Of a DNA stretch of 64,000 nucleotides, positions 1 through 10,534 are shown one piece after another. The notes under the pieces were generated by a model. It was not told where the DNA came from. It was given only the letters and a program-made list of their open reading frames with translations, and searched no databases. Location of the stretch: positions 21,990,221-22,054,220 of the forward strand of contig NC_082610.1 of the NCBI RefSeq assembly GCF_030936135.1, read 5' to 3'. The first letter of the stretch is position 1. Every line of letters starts with the position of its first letter. Position numbers and translations under genes: made by a program. Origin of the DNA: Gavia stellata (taxonomy: Eukaryota > Chordata > Aves > Gaviiformes > Gaviidae).

Positions 1-1429
1 GGCCGTGTCAGTGTCCTCTGCGTGTCCACGTCCGTGCGTCTGTGCGTCTGTGCGTGTGAATCTCTGGGATGCACGCTCAGCTTCGCTACAAGTAACAGCT
101 GCACGCGGAAAAGTGGCAGCTGCATCCCTCAGCCTGGGCAAAGGCTCCAGGTCCCCAGGCACCGGGCTGGGCTCCAGCAGCCAGGCAGAACTCTACTGGG
201 TGCTCCTGGTCTGTACTGGGCTCCAGCGGCATGGCACGAGGGGGTGCTGGGCCGGAGTGGCTGGAAGTGGTGGCCAGGCTTGACACCCCTTAACAGTGGG
301 GGTCTGTGGGCTGCATGGGGGGAGCTGAATGCTGCTTCCTCCCGAGGGCTTCCAGCTGGGGATGAGATGTCTGCATTGCTTCAGCTGAATCCCCGCCTGG
401 CACAAGGGCCAACCAACAGCTCCCTGTCACGGCCTGCATGTTCTTTTTGTTTCGGCTCAAGAATATCCGTGTCCAGAGGGGAACGTTTACAGCTCCCATA
501 GACGGCCATGCTGTGGAAGGACAAACCATGCTTTTGGAATCGGTCTCTCTCCACTCTTCAGAGAGGGACAATCGGTGACTAGCACAGTCAGCTCAAAAGT
601 CCCTTCCCCAAGGGTGACTCTGCTGCCATTCAGGAGCTGTCAGCCCTGGAGCCCCTGGGACATCTCCAGGGAGCCCAGAAGGGGCAGAGCAAGTGACGCC
701 TTGGGCTGGGCCTCTGCTCCTGAGCTGGGCTGGGCTCCGGGGACGGAGGCAGCTCATAGCAAGCGGGCATTGCTTGCGAGAGACAGCTCTGCCCAGGAGC
801 AGCTGCCCTGCAAAGCGCAGCAGGGCTGAGGGCACTGCCTGCAGGCAGCGAGGGGAGCGGAGCGATGCAGAGAGAGGTTAGCGGCAGGACAGCCGAGCTC
901 TCAGGATGGGAGAAATCTTCACAGGTCTTTACATGGTAAGATGCTGGCTGCAGGGCAGTGCACATGAATATCCCGGAGGGCTCTCCAAAATCCGGTACAG
1001 CCAAGGCATCTGTCTGAACAAGCCTCACAGTTTATCCAGGTTGCCGGAAGACGTGCTGCTGAGCACGGCTTCCCTACTGCATCGTCAGGGGGACAGGCCA
1101 TGAGAGCTGCCTTCTCCCGGGTACGGCTGATGCGGGGCGTGAAGCTGGCTGTGCACCCAGGGCTGCCCAGGACAGTCCTTCCAAGCAGGGTCCCTACGCC
1201 CCAGGGGGCTGTGTGCTGGGGCAGGGGCTCTGCCGCCTGCCAGGGTCAGCACTCAGCCTGCCCGGGGAGCCGCCCGCAGCATTTTGGGGAGCAGCTGTGG
1301 CTGGGAAGAGCAAGCCCCGGCAGGGCAGGCTCCTTCTGCTGTGCAGAGGGTGCTGCGTGGGCCGGGGCTGCTCACAGCTCCATATGACCCCCCGGACATT
1401 TCTGAGGGCAGTCTTGAAGAGGAATGTCA
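1..1429. repeat. Segmental duplication, copy A (5' flank of the RIMBP3-like gene)
   Basis: This stretch is nearly identical and collinear with 11727-13157, with scattered substitutions and almost no length change. It is the upstream flank of the RIMBP3-like gene at 2090-4180. Copy B stops at the base where an ERV-2 LTR begins, so the gene part of the second unit is not in this window. I see no convincing coding exon in it; the open frames are short, GC-rich and overlap in several frames. Confidence 0.9.
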
Positions 1430-1633
1430 AGGTGGGGGTGAAATATTTATTAGCTGTTTGCACAGTTTTGTTGCAACTTTGCCGCTTTCAGCCAGCTTGG
1501 TCTGGTTTCTTCTAGCAGCAAACCCACTTGTACAGAAGAGGTCACTTGGTTCTCTTGCGCATGGCTTGGAACCCCTCTTTGTCTTCTCCGTTGTTCTGGG
1601 AGAAAATGCCGCCCGCCCTCCTTTGTGCGCAGA

Positions 1634-1988
1634 GGGGCCAGGTCATACCATGTAAGGCCATGCTGCCCCTCCCCTCCACTGTGAGCTCGGGGCCAGGTCC
1701 TACCATATAAGGCCATGCTGCCCCTCCCCTCCACTGTGAGCTCGGGGCCAGGTCATACCATGTAAGGCCATGCTGCCCCTCCCCTCCACTGTGAGCTCGG
1801 GGCCAGGTCATACCATGTAAGGCCATGCTGCCCCTCCCCTCCACTGTGAGCTCGGGGCCAGGTCATACCATATAAGGCCATGCTGCCCCTCCCCTCCACT
1901 GTGAGCTCGGGGCCAGGTCATACCATATAAGGCCATGCTGCCCCTCCCCTCCACTGTGAGCTCGGGGCCAGGACATGCACATAAGGCC
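1634..1988. repeat. 55-bp tandem repeat, about 6.5 copies
   Basis: A unit beginning GGGGCCAGGTCATACC recurs at 1634, 1689, 1744, 1799, 1854 and 1909 with a strict 55-bp period, and a decayed copy follows at about 1964. Each unit holds a CArG-like box, a CCCCTCCCCTCC stretch and a GAGCTC. Copies differ by only one or two bases, so the array is young or homogenised. It ends about 100 bp before the start codon of the RIMBP3-like gene. Confidence 0.95.
1648..1932 (+). promoter_or_regulatory. Array of six CArG (SRF-type) boxes
   Basis: Inside the 55-bp repeats, CCATATAAGG occurs at 1703-1712, 1868-1877 and 1923-1932. It fits the serum response factor consensus CC(A/T)6GG exactly. The copies at 1648, 1758 and 1813 read CCATGTAAGG, one base off. 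Each box also contains a TATA-like ATATAAG and is followed by a C-rich stretch of Sp/KLF type. The last perfect box lies 158 bp before the ATG at 2090. The motif match is seen directly; function as a promoter is inferred. Confidence 0.5.
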
Positions 1989-2089
1989 GCGCTCACCCGC
2001 CCCGGCCGTGGCAGACGCTGTCTTGGCTTCGCAGCCCCAGGAACGCAACACTTGCTGACCTTGGGCAGCAGCGTTTGGTGGCCGACACC

Positions 2090-4180
2090 ATGACGCGGGA
2101 TGTTGCGGGCAGGGGGCTCGTGGCGCGCAGCCGCCCCTCGCCCCGCCGGGGCCCGGTGCAGGCCCCCAGCAGCCTTGCGCAGAAGGAGGAGCAGAGGCGG
2201 GAGCTGGAAGCGCTACGGGCTGAGCTGGAGGAAGAGCGGCACCGCACCCAGGAGCTGCGCCGCTGCTTCGCTACCGAAACCCGGGAGCTGAAGGCGGCTT
2301 TGGGCAGGGAGCAGCAGCTCCTGGCAGAGCGCCTCCAGTCCGAGTGGGAGCAGCGACAGGCTCAGGAGGTGCAGCGGCTTCTGGAGTTGAACCAGCGGCA
2401 GCGGGTGGTGGAGACCCGCCAGCTGCTGCGCTGGAAGGAGGCTGAGCTCCGCGAGGAACAGGAGCTGCTGCGGCACGAGTGCACCACCGCCCTTGGCCAG
2501 ACGCGGGCCCTGCAGCAGCAGCTGGCCGAGGAGATGGTGAGGCCCAGCAGCAGTGGCAGGGAGGCCCGGAGCAAGCTCCAGGATGTCCTCAGCAAGCTCT
2601 GCTGGGAGAGAGATGGCTACCAGCCCGCCCGCATCCGCCACCTCCAGAACCAGCTGCAGCTGGAGAGGACACTCTTCACCAAATACATCCTGCAGCAGTT
2701 GGAGGGCGAGCTGCCCGCCTCCCCCAGCACGGCCCAGCCCGAAGGCCCTCCTGCGCACCAGGGCCATCAGGAGATGCAGAGCTCCTGCTCTTCTGGCAGA
2801 AACGGGCCCCGGGCCCTGGCGGCACTACAGGAAAGACTGCCCGAAAGCCACAGTGCTGGGCAGCAAACAACATGCAAGGCAGTGGCAGATGCTCAGCTCC
2901 AGGTGCCAGAGGCGGAAGACTTGGTGCTGCTTGGCAGCACGTGCAGCCAGCTCCTGGAGCAGAACACCCACCTGCAGCGTCTTCTGGAAGACCTGGAGAG
3001 GCAAGAGAGGGCCCTTGAGATGGAGAGCCGCCTCCTGAAAAAGAAAGGCTCTCCAGAAGCCCGCAAGGAGGCAGATTGGCTGCGGCAGAAAAGTGCTCAA
3101 CTAGCTGGCCTCGCCTCGCGGCTGGAAGAAAGATCCAGGCAACTGCAGGTGGCCAGCAATCGCCTGATCAATACTCGAGTGCCACTGCCCATCCAACGCT
3201 CTACTGAGGAACTGTGTGTGGCATCGTTTCCTCAGCACAGCGATGGAGAAACAGGCGAGGCTGACGGAGCTTTGCTGGCGCAGGACAGGCAGGATGACTC
3301 CTCACGGAAGGCGGCCGTGGAGCTTCAGGCCCAAGTGGCTGCAGACGAAGAGGGCTCCTATGATGTGAGCACCCACAGCCGAACTCGTGAGCAGTTACAG
3401 GTGCAGCTCACGGAGATGACAAATGAAAACACCCGCCTGGCTCAAGAAAATGCTCGCCTCCATGGGCAGATGGCTTTGACAGAAGAGGTTCAAGCGGAAA
3501 ACCTTGACCTGAAAGGGCAACTAGCACGAGTGGCAGGCGAGCGAGATTCTGCCATCCAAAGAAACGTCTGTCTTCAAAGCCAACTGGAAGAGGCAGAGCG
3601 TGAACTGAAAGCCATGAGAGAAATGGCAGAAAGAAGTCAACAGCTGGAGAAGGAACATGAGGAGGCCAAGCTAGCGCTCCAGAGGAAAGAAGAGGAAGGC
3701 GCGTGCTTGCAGAGGGAACTCCAAGAAACCCTGCCACTGTTTCGAGCCCAGCTGATTGAACTGAATGATCGGTATGAGAAGCTAAAGGAACAACGCCAGC
3801 AGCTATTTCAGGAACTGGAACGGCTGGAAAGAGCAAGATCCAAGCGTAGCGTTTCCAGGCCGTGCCAGGCTAACCTGGTAGCAGACAAGGAGTCCCTCCT
3901 GCTGGAGGCGATGAGAAAACAACCGGCAGAGCTTCGAGCGTTCATAGCTCGATACAGCTATGATCCTTTCGATGGTCCCAACGAGCGGCCTGAACTAGAG
4001 CTTCCTCTAGTTGCTGGACAATACGTGTACGTCTTTGGAGACGTGGATGAAGACGGCTGGTATGTGGGAGAGCTGACTGATGGCACAAGAGGATTCGTCC
4101 CCTCTAATCTTGTTGAAGAAGTTTCAGATGAGGGACAACCTGATGCCAGCGGAGACTCTCCAGGGACAAGTGATTGGTAG
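2090..4180 (+). CDS. RIM-binding protein 3-like, intronless, short form
   Basis: This is a single uninterrupted frame of 696 codons. The ATG at 2090 was chosen because it begins MTRD, like the RIMBP3 family, and follows an in-frame TTG/GTG that is a poorer start. Residues about 28-160, 200-370 and 420-600 are rich in E, Q, L and R and read as coiled coils. An SH3 domain of RIM-BP type occupies about residues 617-680, with ARYSYDPF, DEDGWYVGEL and GFVPSNLV as its landmarks. RIM-BP SH3 domains bind proline-rich partners such as RIMs and calcium channels; mammalian RIMBP3 is a testis protein of the sperm manchette. Mammalian RIMBP3 is also intronless but more than twice as long, with FN3 repeats and further SH3 domains, none of which is present here. 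An ATTAAA follows 43 bp after the stop. It is either a lineage-specific short paralogue or a truncated but still open duplicate. Confidence 0.85.
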   Translation: MTRDVAGRGLVARSRPSPRRGPVQAPSSLAQKEEQRRELEALRAELEEERHRTQELRRCFATETRELKAALGREQQLLAERLQSEWEQRQAQEVQRLLELNQRQRVVETRQLLRWKEAELREEQELLRHECTTALGQTRALQQQLAEEMVRPSSSGREARSKLQDVLSKLCWERDGYQPARIRHLQNQLQLERTLFTKYILQQLEGELPASPSTAQPEGPPAHQGHQEMQSSCSSGRNGPRALAALQERLPESHSAGQQTTCKAVADAQLQVPEAEDLVLLGSTCSQLLEQNTHLQRLLEDLERQERALEMESRLLKKKGSPEARKEADWLRQKSAQLAGLASRLEERSRQLQVASNRLINTRVPLPIQRSTEELCVASFPQHSDGETGEADGALLAQDRQDDSSRKAAVELQAQVAADEEGSYDVSTHSRTREQLQVQLTEMTNENTRLAQENARLHGQMALTEEVQAENLDLKGQLARVAGERDSAIQRNVCLQSQLEEAERELKAMREMAERSQQLEKEHEEAKLALQRKEEEGACLQRELQETLPLFRAQLIELNDRYEKLKEQRQQLFQELERLERARSKRSVSRPCQANLVADKESLLLEAMRKQPAELRAFIARYSYDPFDGPNERPELELPLVAGQYVYVFGDVDEDGWYVGELTDGTRGFVPSNLVEEVSDEGQPDASGDSPGTSDW

Positions 4181-4222
4181 CAGGACACAGATGCTGTCTG
4201 TCCTGTCTTCTTATACCTTCTT

Positions 4223-4228
4223 ATTAAA
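4223..4228 (+). terminator. Polyadenylation signal (ATTAAA)
   Basis: ATTAAA lies 43 bp after the stop codon of the RIMBP3-like gene and is followed by a T-rich stretch and TGTGTC. A very short 3' UTR would suit a compact retrogene-derived transcript. Confidence 0.5.
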
Positions 4229-5020
4229 TCTTTTCTGAACAATCTCTCTGTGTCATCTCACTCTCAAGCCATGTGTGTGGGAACTGGAAGGACGATGTGC
4301 CGGTTACTGGGGGAGCTGGCGTGGGTGGACTGGCTGCCAGCTACCGCAGCCAAGCAGGGGATGTTAGCACCCCTGGCTTATGGTGCCAGCTACTGGTATG
4401 GGTCCCGGTGCAGCTACTGGAGCGAGTGGGGGTCTCGGCCAGCAGGCACGGGGGTGGGAACGGTGTGTGTCCTGAAAACCACCTCAGGGGGGGACCAGCA
4501 CAAGGGAGGCAAGTAAGAGGCTCTGTGAGTGTCTGCATCTTCCCCAAACCCGGGGTGCAGGGGGTGTGCGTGTGATTTCACCAGCAAACTTCAAGCTGGA
4601 GCAGCTGGTGACTAGGCGGGGCCTCGCGTCCGGACTGGGTTATCAGGCAGGCAGAGGGCCCGGGCTGGAGTATCAGGCAGGCAGAGGGCCCAGACTGGCA
4701 CCTGGGGAGACGGGCGAGTGTTGGGTGCCTGCGGGACAGATGTGGGAGTGCTGAATGTTTGCAGGGAGCACCAAGAGGGACCAGCCAGCAAGTAGGGGAC
4801 CCGTGGGGTGGGTCAAAGGGCCAGGACCCGGGCAGGGGTACCGGGGGGGCCAAGGGGGGCTCTGTCAGTACTCAGGGGATCCATGCACATGTGTGCGCTT
4901 GTGAAGGTAGAGAGTGTCCTGTGGGCATGTGTGCGCATGGGTGTGCCCGCACTAGTGACCTCCTGCCTCTGGCAGCCCACGAGGAGGAGGGGACGTGGCC
5001 GCCTCTGTTTGTGTTTTATG
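4229..5020. other. Intergenic, no gene seen
   Basis: This is GC-rich flank between the RIMBP3-like gene and ERV-1a. It contains a two-copy repeat of about 32 bp (TATCAGGCAGGCAGAGGGCC) at about 4637-4700 and some GTGTGC-rich stretches. I found no splice-bounded coding segment. Confidence 0.6.
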
Positions 5021-5663
5021 TCAAACAACAAAGTCGGTACCGAGCCCGCGATCGGGACGGTTTTCCGAGATGAATGACTCAATAACAACTAGTTTGTTAT
5101 TAAGCAGGCATTCTTTAATACAGCGCTGGGCAGCACTGGGGATTTGTCCACCACGAGTGCTCCAACGGGTTAGCAAAGCACCTCAGTTCATATACAGAAA
5201 AATCATACATATTCATCAGAATTCTAAAAAGGGCAGTCTTATGTGGATGAGTTCCCGGAATTCATTTGCATAGTCCAAGCATGCGCAGTAAAATTAGGGT
5301 TAGGGTCTTTTCACCCTCACACTGTCCTCTAATTGAACTTCGGGTTTCCGTTGTCCATACATGGTCATGGAATTGGCTCATCCATCCTTTGGCCTCGGAA
5401 TGTTACAAAAGGGTCAGTTTGAACTAGTTCTTTGGCGCTTATCTTGACACAAACATCTCGAGTCCCTGTTATCAATGATATACTCAGGAGGCATAACGAG
5501 CTACCTCAAGGCCCATTTGATCTTGCCAGGAAGGGAGTTACACGTCTTGAAACATCCTATTATCAACTCTGCTCAGCAAATAATTAAAACTATGCAAGTA
5601 AAGCTTTTATGTATCACAGTAGGGTCTCAGCCAGGGACCGTCAGTGATTTAACCCTTCATTCA
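5021..5663 (-). repeat. ERV-1a 3' LTR
   Basis: The right edge is TGAATGAAGGG when read on the minus strand. The left edge reads TCAAAC where the sister element ends TTTCA, so the terminal dinucleotide is mutated or slightly trimmed. ATTAAA (polyadenylation) and TATATGA (TATA-like) are present on the minus strand. About 24 bp present in the 5' LTR (TGGTGGTCGTTCATAGTC region) are missing here. Confidence 0.9.
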
Positions 5664-5680
5664 TTCCCCCCTTTTCTTTA
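5664..5680 (-). other. ERV-1a polypurine tract
   Basis: On the minus strand this reads AAAGAAAAGGGGGGAA and abuts the LTR, as expected for the plus-strand primer. The same tract precedes the 3' LTR of ERV-1b at 23724-23739. Confidence 0.85.
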
Positions 5681-5696
5681 AACTTTGTAAATTCTT

Positions 5697-6371
5697 TTAC
5701 AAAGATTCTAAATTGTCATATTTCATTACCTTAGGCAAAGCCCAAATTTTCACCGTCAGCTTTTTCAGCTTATACCACAAGAGGCAATTGACGGCTGTTA
5801 GTATGATAACAAATACCAACAGTATCAAAAGTGGATGAACTAAAACATCCAAAGTTTGTTTTGCAGAGGGTGAGTATCCTGAAAAGATATCCCACCAATG
5901 ATGGGCAGTATCAGATTCAATTTGACTAGATAGTCCAACAAGTTTGTCTCTAGTTATCACTGTTTTAATGACAGATTCTGCTAGTGTCTTATTTCGTTTT
6001 CTTAAATGTTCTCGAAGTTCTTGAGATTGGTTCAATATCTCGTTTAATTTCTTTAGAGATAAACTTGCATGACTTAACTTTAAGCTCTCATACTGCCAAA
6101 ACATTGCCACTTGCTCCTCTGTATATGCAAAGAATGAGTATGTTTGCCCATGCCAAGTTAAATGAGTAATATTTTTAAGACATCCTATGAATGGGGTGGT
6201 CACGTTATATTCTTCAACTATTGATTGATTGTTAGTCACCAAGCACACATATCTAGCATTAACCTCTACAAACATTTCGAACACATTAGGAGAAAGGATC
6301 GTCCATTTACAACTATTAACAGAATGCTCTAACAAGCAGGGTTCGTATAATTGGGATTGTTGTCCACACAA
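5697..6371 (-). pseudogene. env: ERV-1a env, transmembrane half (open 224-codon stretch)
   Basis: The frame covers the C-terminal part of an Env. There are a few N-glycosylation sites (for example NVT and NIT), then a helical region rich in L, K and E. Next comes a HHWWDIF box followed by SPSA, a hydrophobic anchor of about 23 residues and a short basic tail. The usual gammaretroviral immunosuppressive-type segment and CX6CC are not apparent. The same layout occurs in ERV-2 env, so this is a distinct Env type shared by two families here. The upstream part (to about 6640) is broken, and I see no intact signal peptide. Confidence 0.75.
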
Positions 6372-6455
6372 AAGGCCGTCAGGGGTTGTCTCGCAAAGAT
6401 CTAAATTGTATATTTTATTATTATTACTAATATACTTCCCTCGGAATTCCGGTAA

Positions 6456-7094
6456 CTAATATTCTAGATTCTCTTGACTCGAAAAGAGTGTTGGCAGAAT
6501 TAAAAATTTACACATTATTTCTGGGTCGGTTACATTATAGAATATCAATTTTCCTGCACACCACATATCATACATTAATATTTGTTTTGGATCAGTCTTA
6601 CAGAACGTGGGTCCTATGGGTTGGGATTTCCATGTTCCACCGGGTGCTTTCTTAATTCTCAAATAGTGGATAAGGGAATTATACAAAGCCTCAGTTCCCC
6701 AATGGGTCTTGTCATGTTCTGTTTTCACCAGTTTCCATAATATTCTAAAGGGAACTATTATTCTAGTATCTTTTAATTTCGCCCAACCTGATGATTCAGC
6801 TTCTGCTTCCAAATCTTTAATTAATCTAAGATCCTTTTCATCATAATCGACCAAGTCTGGTAGTGGCAAAGCTCTTTCAGGAACCAAACTTAATACCTCA
6901 CCTTGTTCGGCCGCTCTTTTTGCCTCATAATCTGCCAATTTATTCCCCACTTCCTGAGCAGTGTTAACCTTTTGGTGCCCTTTGCAATGCATAATTGCAA
7001 CCACCGAAGGCAATTGTACCGCATCCAAAAGTCTTAGAATCACGTCAGCATGCTTAATATGTTTTCCTTGGGCCGTCAGAAGTCCCCGTTCCTT
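6456..7094 (-). pseudogene. pol: ERV-1a RNase H end fused to an integrase/env remnant by deletion
   Basis: The frame starts in the RNase H C-terminus (HCKGHQ, then KLADYE), enters the first half of the integrase HHCC zinc domain (HDKTHWG) and jumps directly to the last residues of integrase. Alignment with ERV-1b shows that the segment equivalent to 21901-22773 is missing: 873 bp, or 291 codons, so the frame is kept. A TGG-to-TGA change just before it (about 7095) separates it from the rest of pol. Confidence 0.85.
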
Positions 7095-9230
7095 TCAAAT
7101 AGCTCCATGGGCATGAACGACACCAAAAGCATACTTTGAATCTGTCCAGATATCCACTCGTAATCCTTCAGTAAGCTCTAATGCTCTCACCAAAGCAATT
7201 ATTTCGGCTCGTTGTGCAGATGTACCCTTAGGGAGTGACTTTGCTTCCACCACTTGGTCTGTGGTGGTCACAGCATACCCCGCCATCCGAGCTCCACCCT
7301 TTACAAAACTACTCCTGTCAGTATACCAAGTGTGTTCAGCTTCCTCCAGCGGCTCCTTCTTCAAGTCAGGCCTGCTTGTATACACGGCCTCAATGGTCTC
7401 TATGCAGTCATGCACAACAGTTTCCATTTCCTGCTTATCGCTTAGAAAAGAAGTAGGGTTAATGACAGTAGATGTAGTAATTTCCACATCATCTTGTTCC
7501 ATCAATACTGCTTGATATTTCAAAAATCTTGATGGCGAGAGCCAGTGTCCCCCTTTTTGTTCCAAGACGGAAGTCACAGCATGAGAAGTATACACAACCA
7601 TCTTTTGCCCCAGAGTAAACTTTCGGGCTTCTTGAATAATTAACACAACAGCACCTACTGCTCGAAGGCATCCTGGCCATCCTTTACTAACTTCATCCAA
7701 TTGTTTAGAAAAGTAGGCTACTGCTCGTTTATAAGGACCCAGCTTCTGAGCCAGAATTCCCAAAGCCACTCCTTGCCTTTCATACGAAAACAGCCAGAAG
7801 GGCTTTGTTATATCAGGCAGGCCCAAAGCTGGAGCCCTCATCAGTTCCAATTTCAATTTTTTAAATGCCCTTCTAGCTTCGTCAGTCCATACTAATTGTG
7901 TCTGGCTGTTTTCCAGTAGTTCGTATAATGGCTTAACCATAAGTCCATAATTATAAATCCATAATCGGCACCAACCTGTCATTCCCAAAAAGGTTCGAAG
8001 CTCTTTTACCGTGGTTGGTTCTGGAGTCCTGCAAATAGCTTCTTTTCGGTCTTTTCCGAGCTGTCTCTGTCCCTTAGAAATCACAAATCCCAAGTATATT
8101 ACTTCTTTCTTCAGGATCTGGGCTTTCTGTAATGAGACTCGGTAACCACTTAGTCCAAGAAAATTCAACAAACTCACAGTCCATTCTTTACATTCTTCAT
8201 TCGTTTCTGTGGCTATCAAGATATCATCCACATATTGCAAAAAATTCCCATTTCCCTGAGGTCTTTCCCAGGCTTCTAATTCTTTAGCTAATTGATTTCC
8301 AAAGATTGTGGGGCTGTTTTTAAATCCTTGAGGTAGCACTGTCCAGGTTAGTTGGGTTTTTCGTCCTGAATCAGGGTTTTCCCATTCAAAGCCAAATAAA
8401 TTGTGGCTTTCAGGGGCCAAGGTGAGGCAAAAGAATGCATCTTTCAGATCTAATACTGTGAACCATTCACAGGTTTCCTTTAAATTAGTCAATAAGGTGT
8501 ATGGGTTTGCCACTGCCGGGTGTAAATCTCCCACTATCTTATTTATTGCCCGCAGGTCTTGTATTAATTGAGGCTTTTTGACAAGTAGAATAGGAGTGTT
8601 ATATTCTGAAGAACATTCAATTAATAATCCAAATTTTATAAACTCTTCTATAATGTTTTTCACTCCTCGCCTGTCTTCCAATTTCAGAGGATACTGCTTC
8701 ACCCTAACAGGTCGTGCTCCCTCTTTGAGTTTAACAACAACCAATTCTGCATTTTTAGCCTTTCCAGGTATCCCTGAGGCCCATACTCCTGGGTATACCT
8801 GGTCTTTTATTTCTTGTGGAATTCTTTCTTCCCTAATTTGGGGTTCAGTAAGAGCCAAACTTAAAATTTCCATGTGGTGTTCTTCTGGTATTTTAAATTC
8901 AATTCCTCCATTTCTAAATCTTATTTTGGCATTCAGTTGTTCTAATAAGTCCCTTCCCAAAAGTGGTTTAGGAGCCTCAGGCAGGTAGAGGAATTTATGA
9001 ATCCCTACACTTTTCCCAATTTTGAATTTTAACGGTTTCAGAAAGAACGCCTTCTCAACCTGTCCAGTTGCTCCTACAATATTAACAGTTTGCCTACTCA
9101 CAGGTAATAAGGTCTGATTCAACACTGAAAACATAGCACCTGTATCTATTAAAAATTCTACAGGTTTCTTTTCTTTCCCTAGCTGAACTTTTACCAAGGG
9201 CTCCGCTAGGGAAGATTGCCCTGGTCCCCG
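7095..9230 (-). pseudogene. pol: ERV-1a protease-reverse transcriptase-RNase H
   Basis: This is one open frame of about 711 codons running directly on from the gag stop. It begins with the aspartic protease (LIDTGAMFS, then LLGRDLL), continues with RT (LPQGFKNSP and QYVDDILIA) and enters RNase H (the WYTDRSS region, where the sister copy has TDGSS, and TDSKYAFG). It stops at a TGA where ERV-1b has TGG. The length without a stop suggests a fairly young insertion, but RNase H is incomplete and the downstream integrase is deleted. Confidence 0.9.
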
Positions 9231-10534
9231 TCAATCATCTTCTACATCTGTTACCATCACCGGGTTGCCCAGCCTCGGGCAATCCCTTTTCCAATGCCCC
9301 ACTTGCTTGCAGCAAACACACTGATCTTTCAGGAGGGGTTGATTTCCCCCAGGTGGGGCACTTACACCGCTTCTCGTGGCCCCCCTCCCTCCAACAGTGT
9401 TGTTTCCTGATGGGTTCCGAGGGGGTACCTGGCCCCCTGTGGTGCGTAAGGCAGCCACTGTAGCATTGGCAATTGTTTTGCTCATTACTCTCCCTTTCTG
9501 ACTATCCCTATTCCGCCACACTTGCCAGGCAGCCTCCAACAATTTCTCTAAATCTCTCATATCTGTCCCTTGCACTTTCTGTGACTTTCTCCTGATATCA
9601 TCCGCCGACTGTCCCAAAAACAGGAATATCAAATGACCCTTTCCCTCCTGAGAGGTAGGGTCTAAAGGGGTATATTTCTGCATTCCTTCTTTTAATCGGT
9701 TCAAAAATTCAGTAGGGGATTCTTTTTTTATCTTGTTTAATTTCATACAATTTAGACCAATTCACTGCTTTTGGGACAGCATTTCTTGTTCCATAAGCAA
9801 TCCATTCCCTGTACCGCACTAACAAATTCCGGTCTCCCATCTGATTAGGGTCCCAACCGGGATTAGTAATGGGATCCACTGTTCCCGGCAGAGTTCCAGC
9901 CAAAACCAGAGCCTGTACCTGGGTTCTAGCCACTCTCACAACCATCTGCTTCTCTGACTCACTAAACACCACATCCAACATTGCATCCACATCCTCCCAA
10001 TCAGGGTCCTGATTCTTCAACCCCCAACAGCACCAGCATCTCCTTCTCTATCACCTTCTCCTTCTGGTGGAGGCAAGCAATCCTCTACTCTCTCAGTCTG
10101 TGAACCAATCTTTAAACATCTTTGCCCAATGCTGCAAGCCGAGCAGCATCTTTTTAGCTTCCTATTTTGCTTATAGTTCTCTTTTTCTATCGCCAAGACC
10201 ATAGGGTCCTGGGGTGCTAAATTGATTCCGCATTCTTTTTGCCATTCAGGGTGATTTCGCAAAGTGAAAAACATATCTGCATAAACCACTTCATCCCATT
10301 TTCCTTCTCGGCGCAGAAATAACATAAGCTGCAACAAAGTGTTGTACTTTAAAGTTCCATTAAAAGGCCATTTTTTCCATCATCTAGCTTGTATAAAGGC
10401 CACCACTGGTTACAATATTTAATTAAGGTCTTACGATTTACAGTCCCTCCAGGTGGTCCCCCGATATCTTTCCAGGGCTCTAAAATGCAGCCCAAAGGGC
10501 TCTTTTTCAACACTCCGCCTTGTTGGTTCCCCAT
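9231..10534 (-). pseudogene. gag: ERV-1a gag, broken
   Basis: The ATG at 10532-10534 opens with MGNQQG, so a glycine follows for N-myristoylation as in gammaretroviral matrix. The frame meets a stop at about 10349, just after an A-run, and continues in another frame (10017-10337). A deletion of about 239 bp (junction at about 10015, with CAG microhomology) removes the end of the linker and the start of capsid. A further 1-bp shift lies at about 9730. Capsid and a single CCHC finger (CVCCKQVGHWKRDC) follow to the TGA at 9231-9233. Pol continues in the same frame after that TGA. Confidence 0.88.

Noticed and set aside
1634-1988. Regular 55-bp repeats resembling a CRISPR array
   Set aside because: The units are contiguous with no unique spacers, and the genome is vertebrate; it is a minisatellite.
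2479-3018. Alternative-frame ORFs inside the RIMBP3-like gene
   Set aside because: They are shadows of the GC-rich coiled-coil coding frame.
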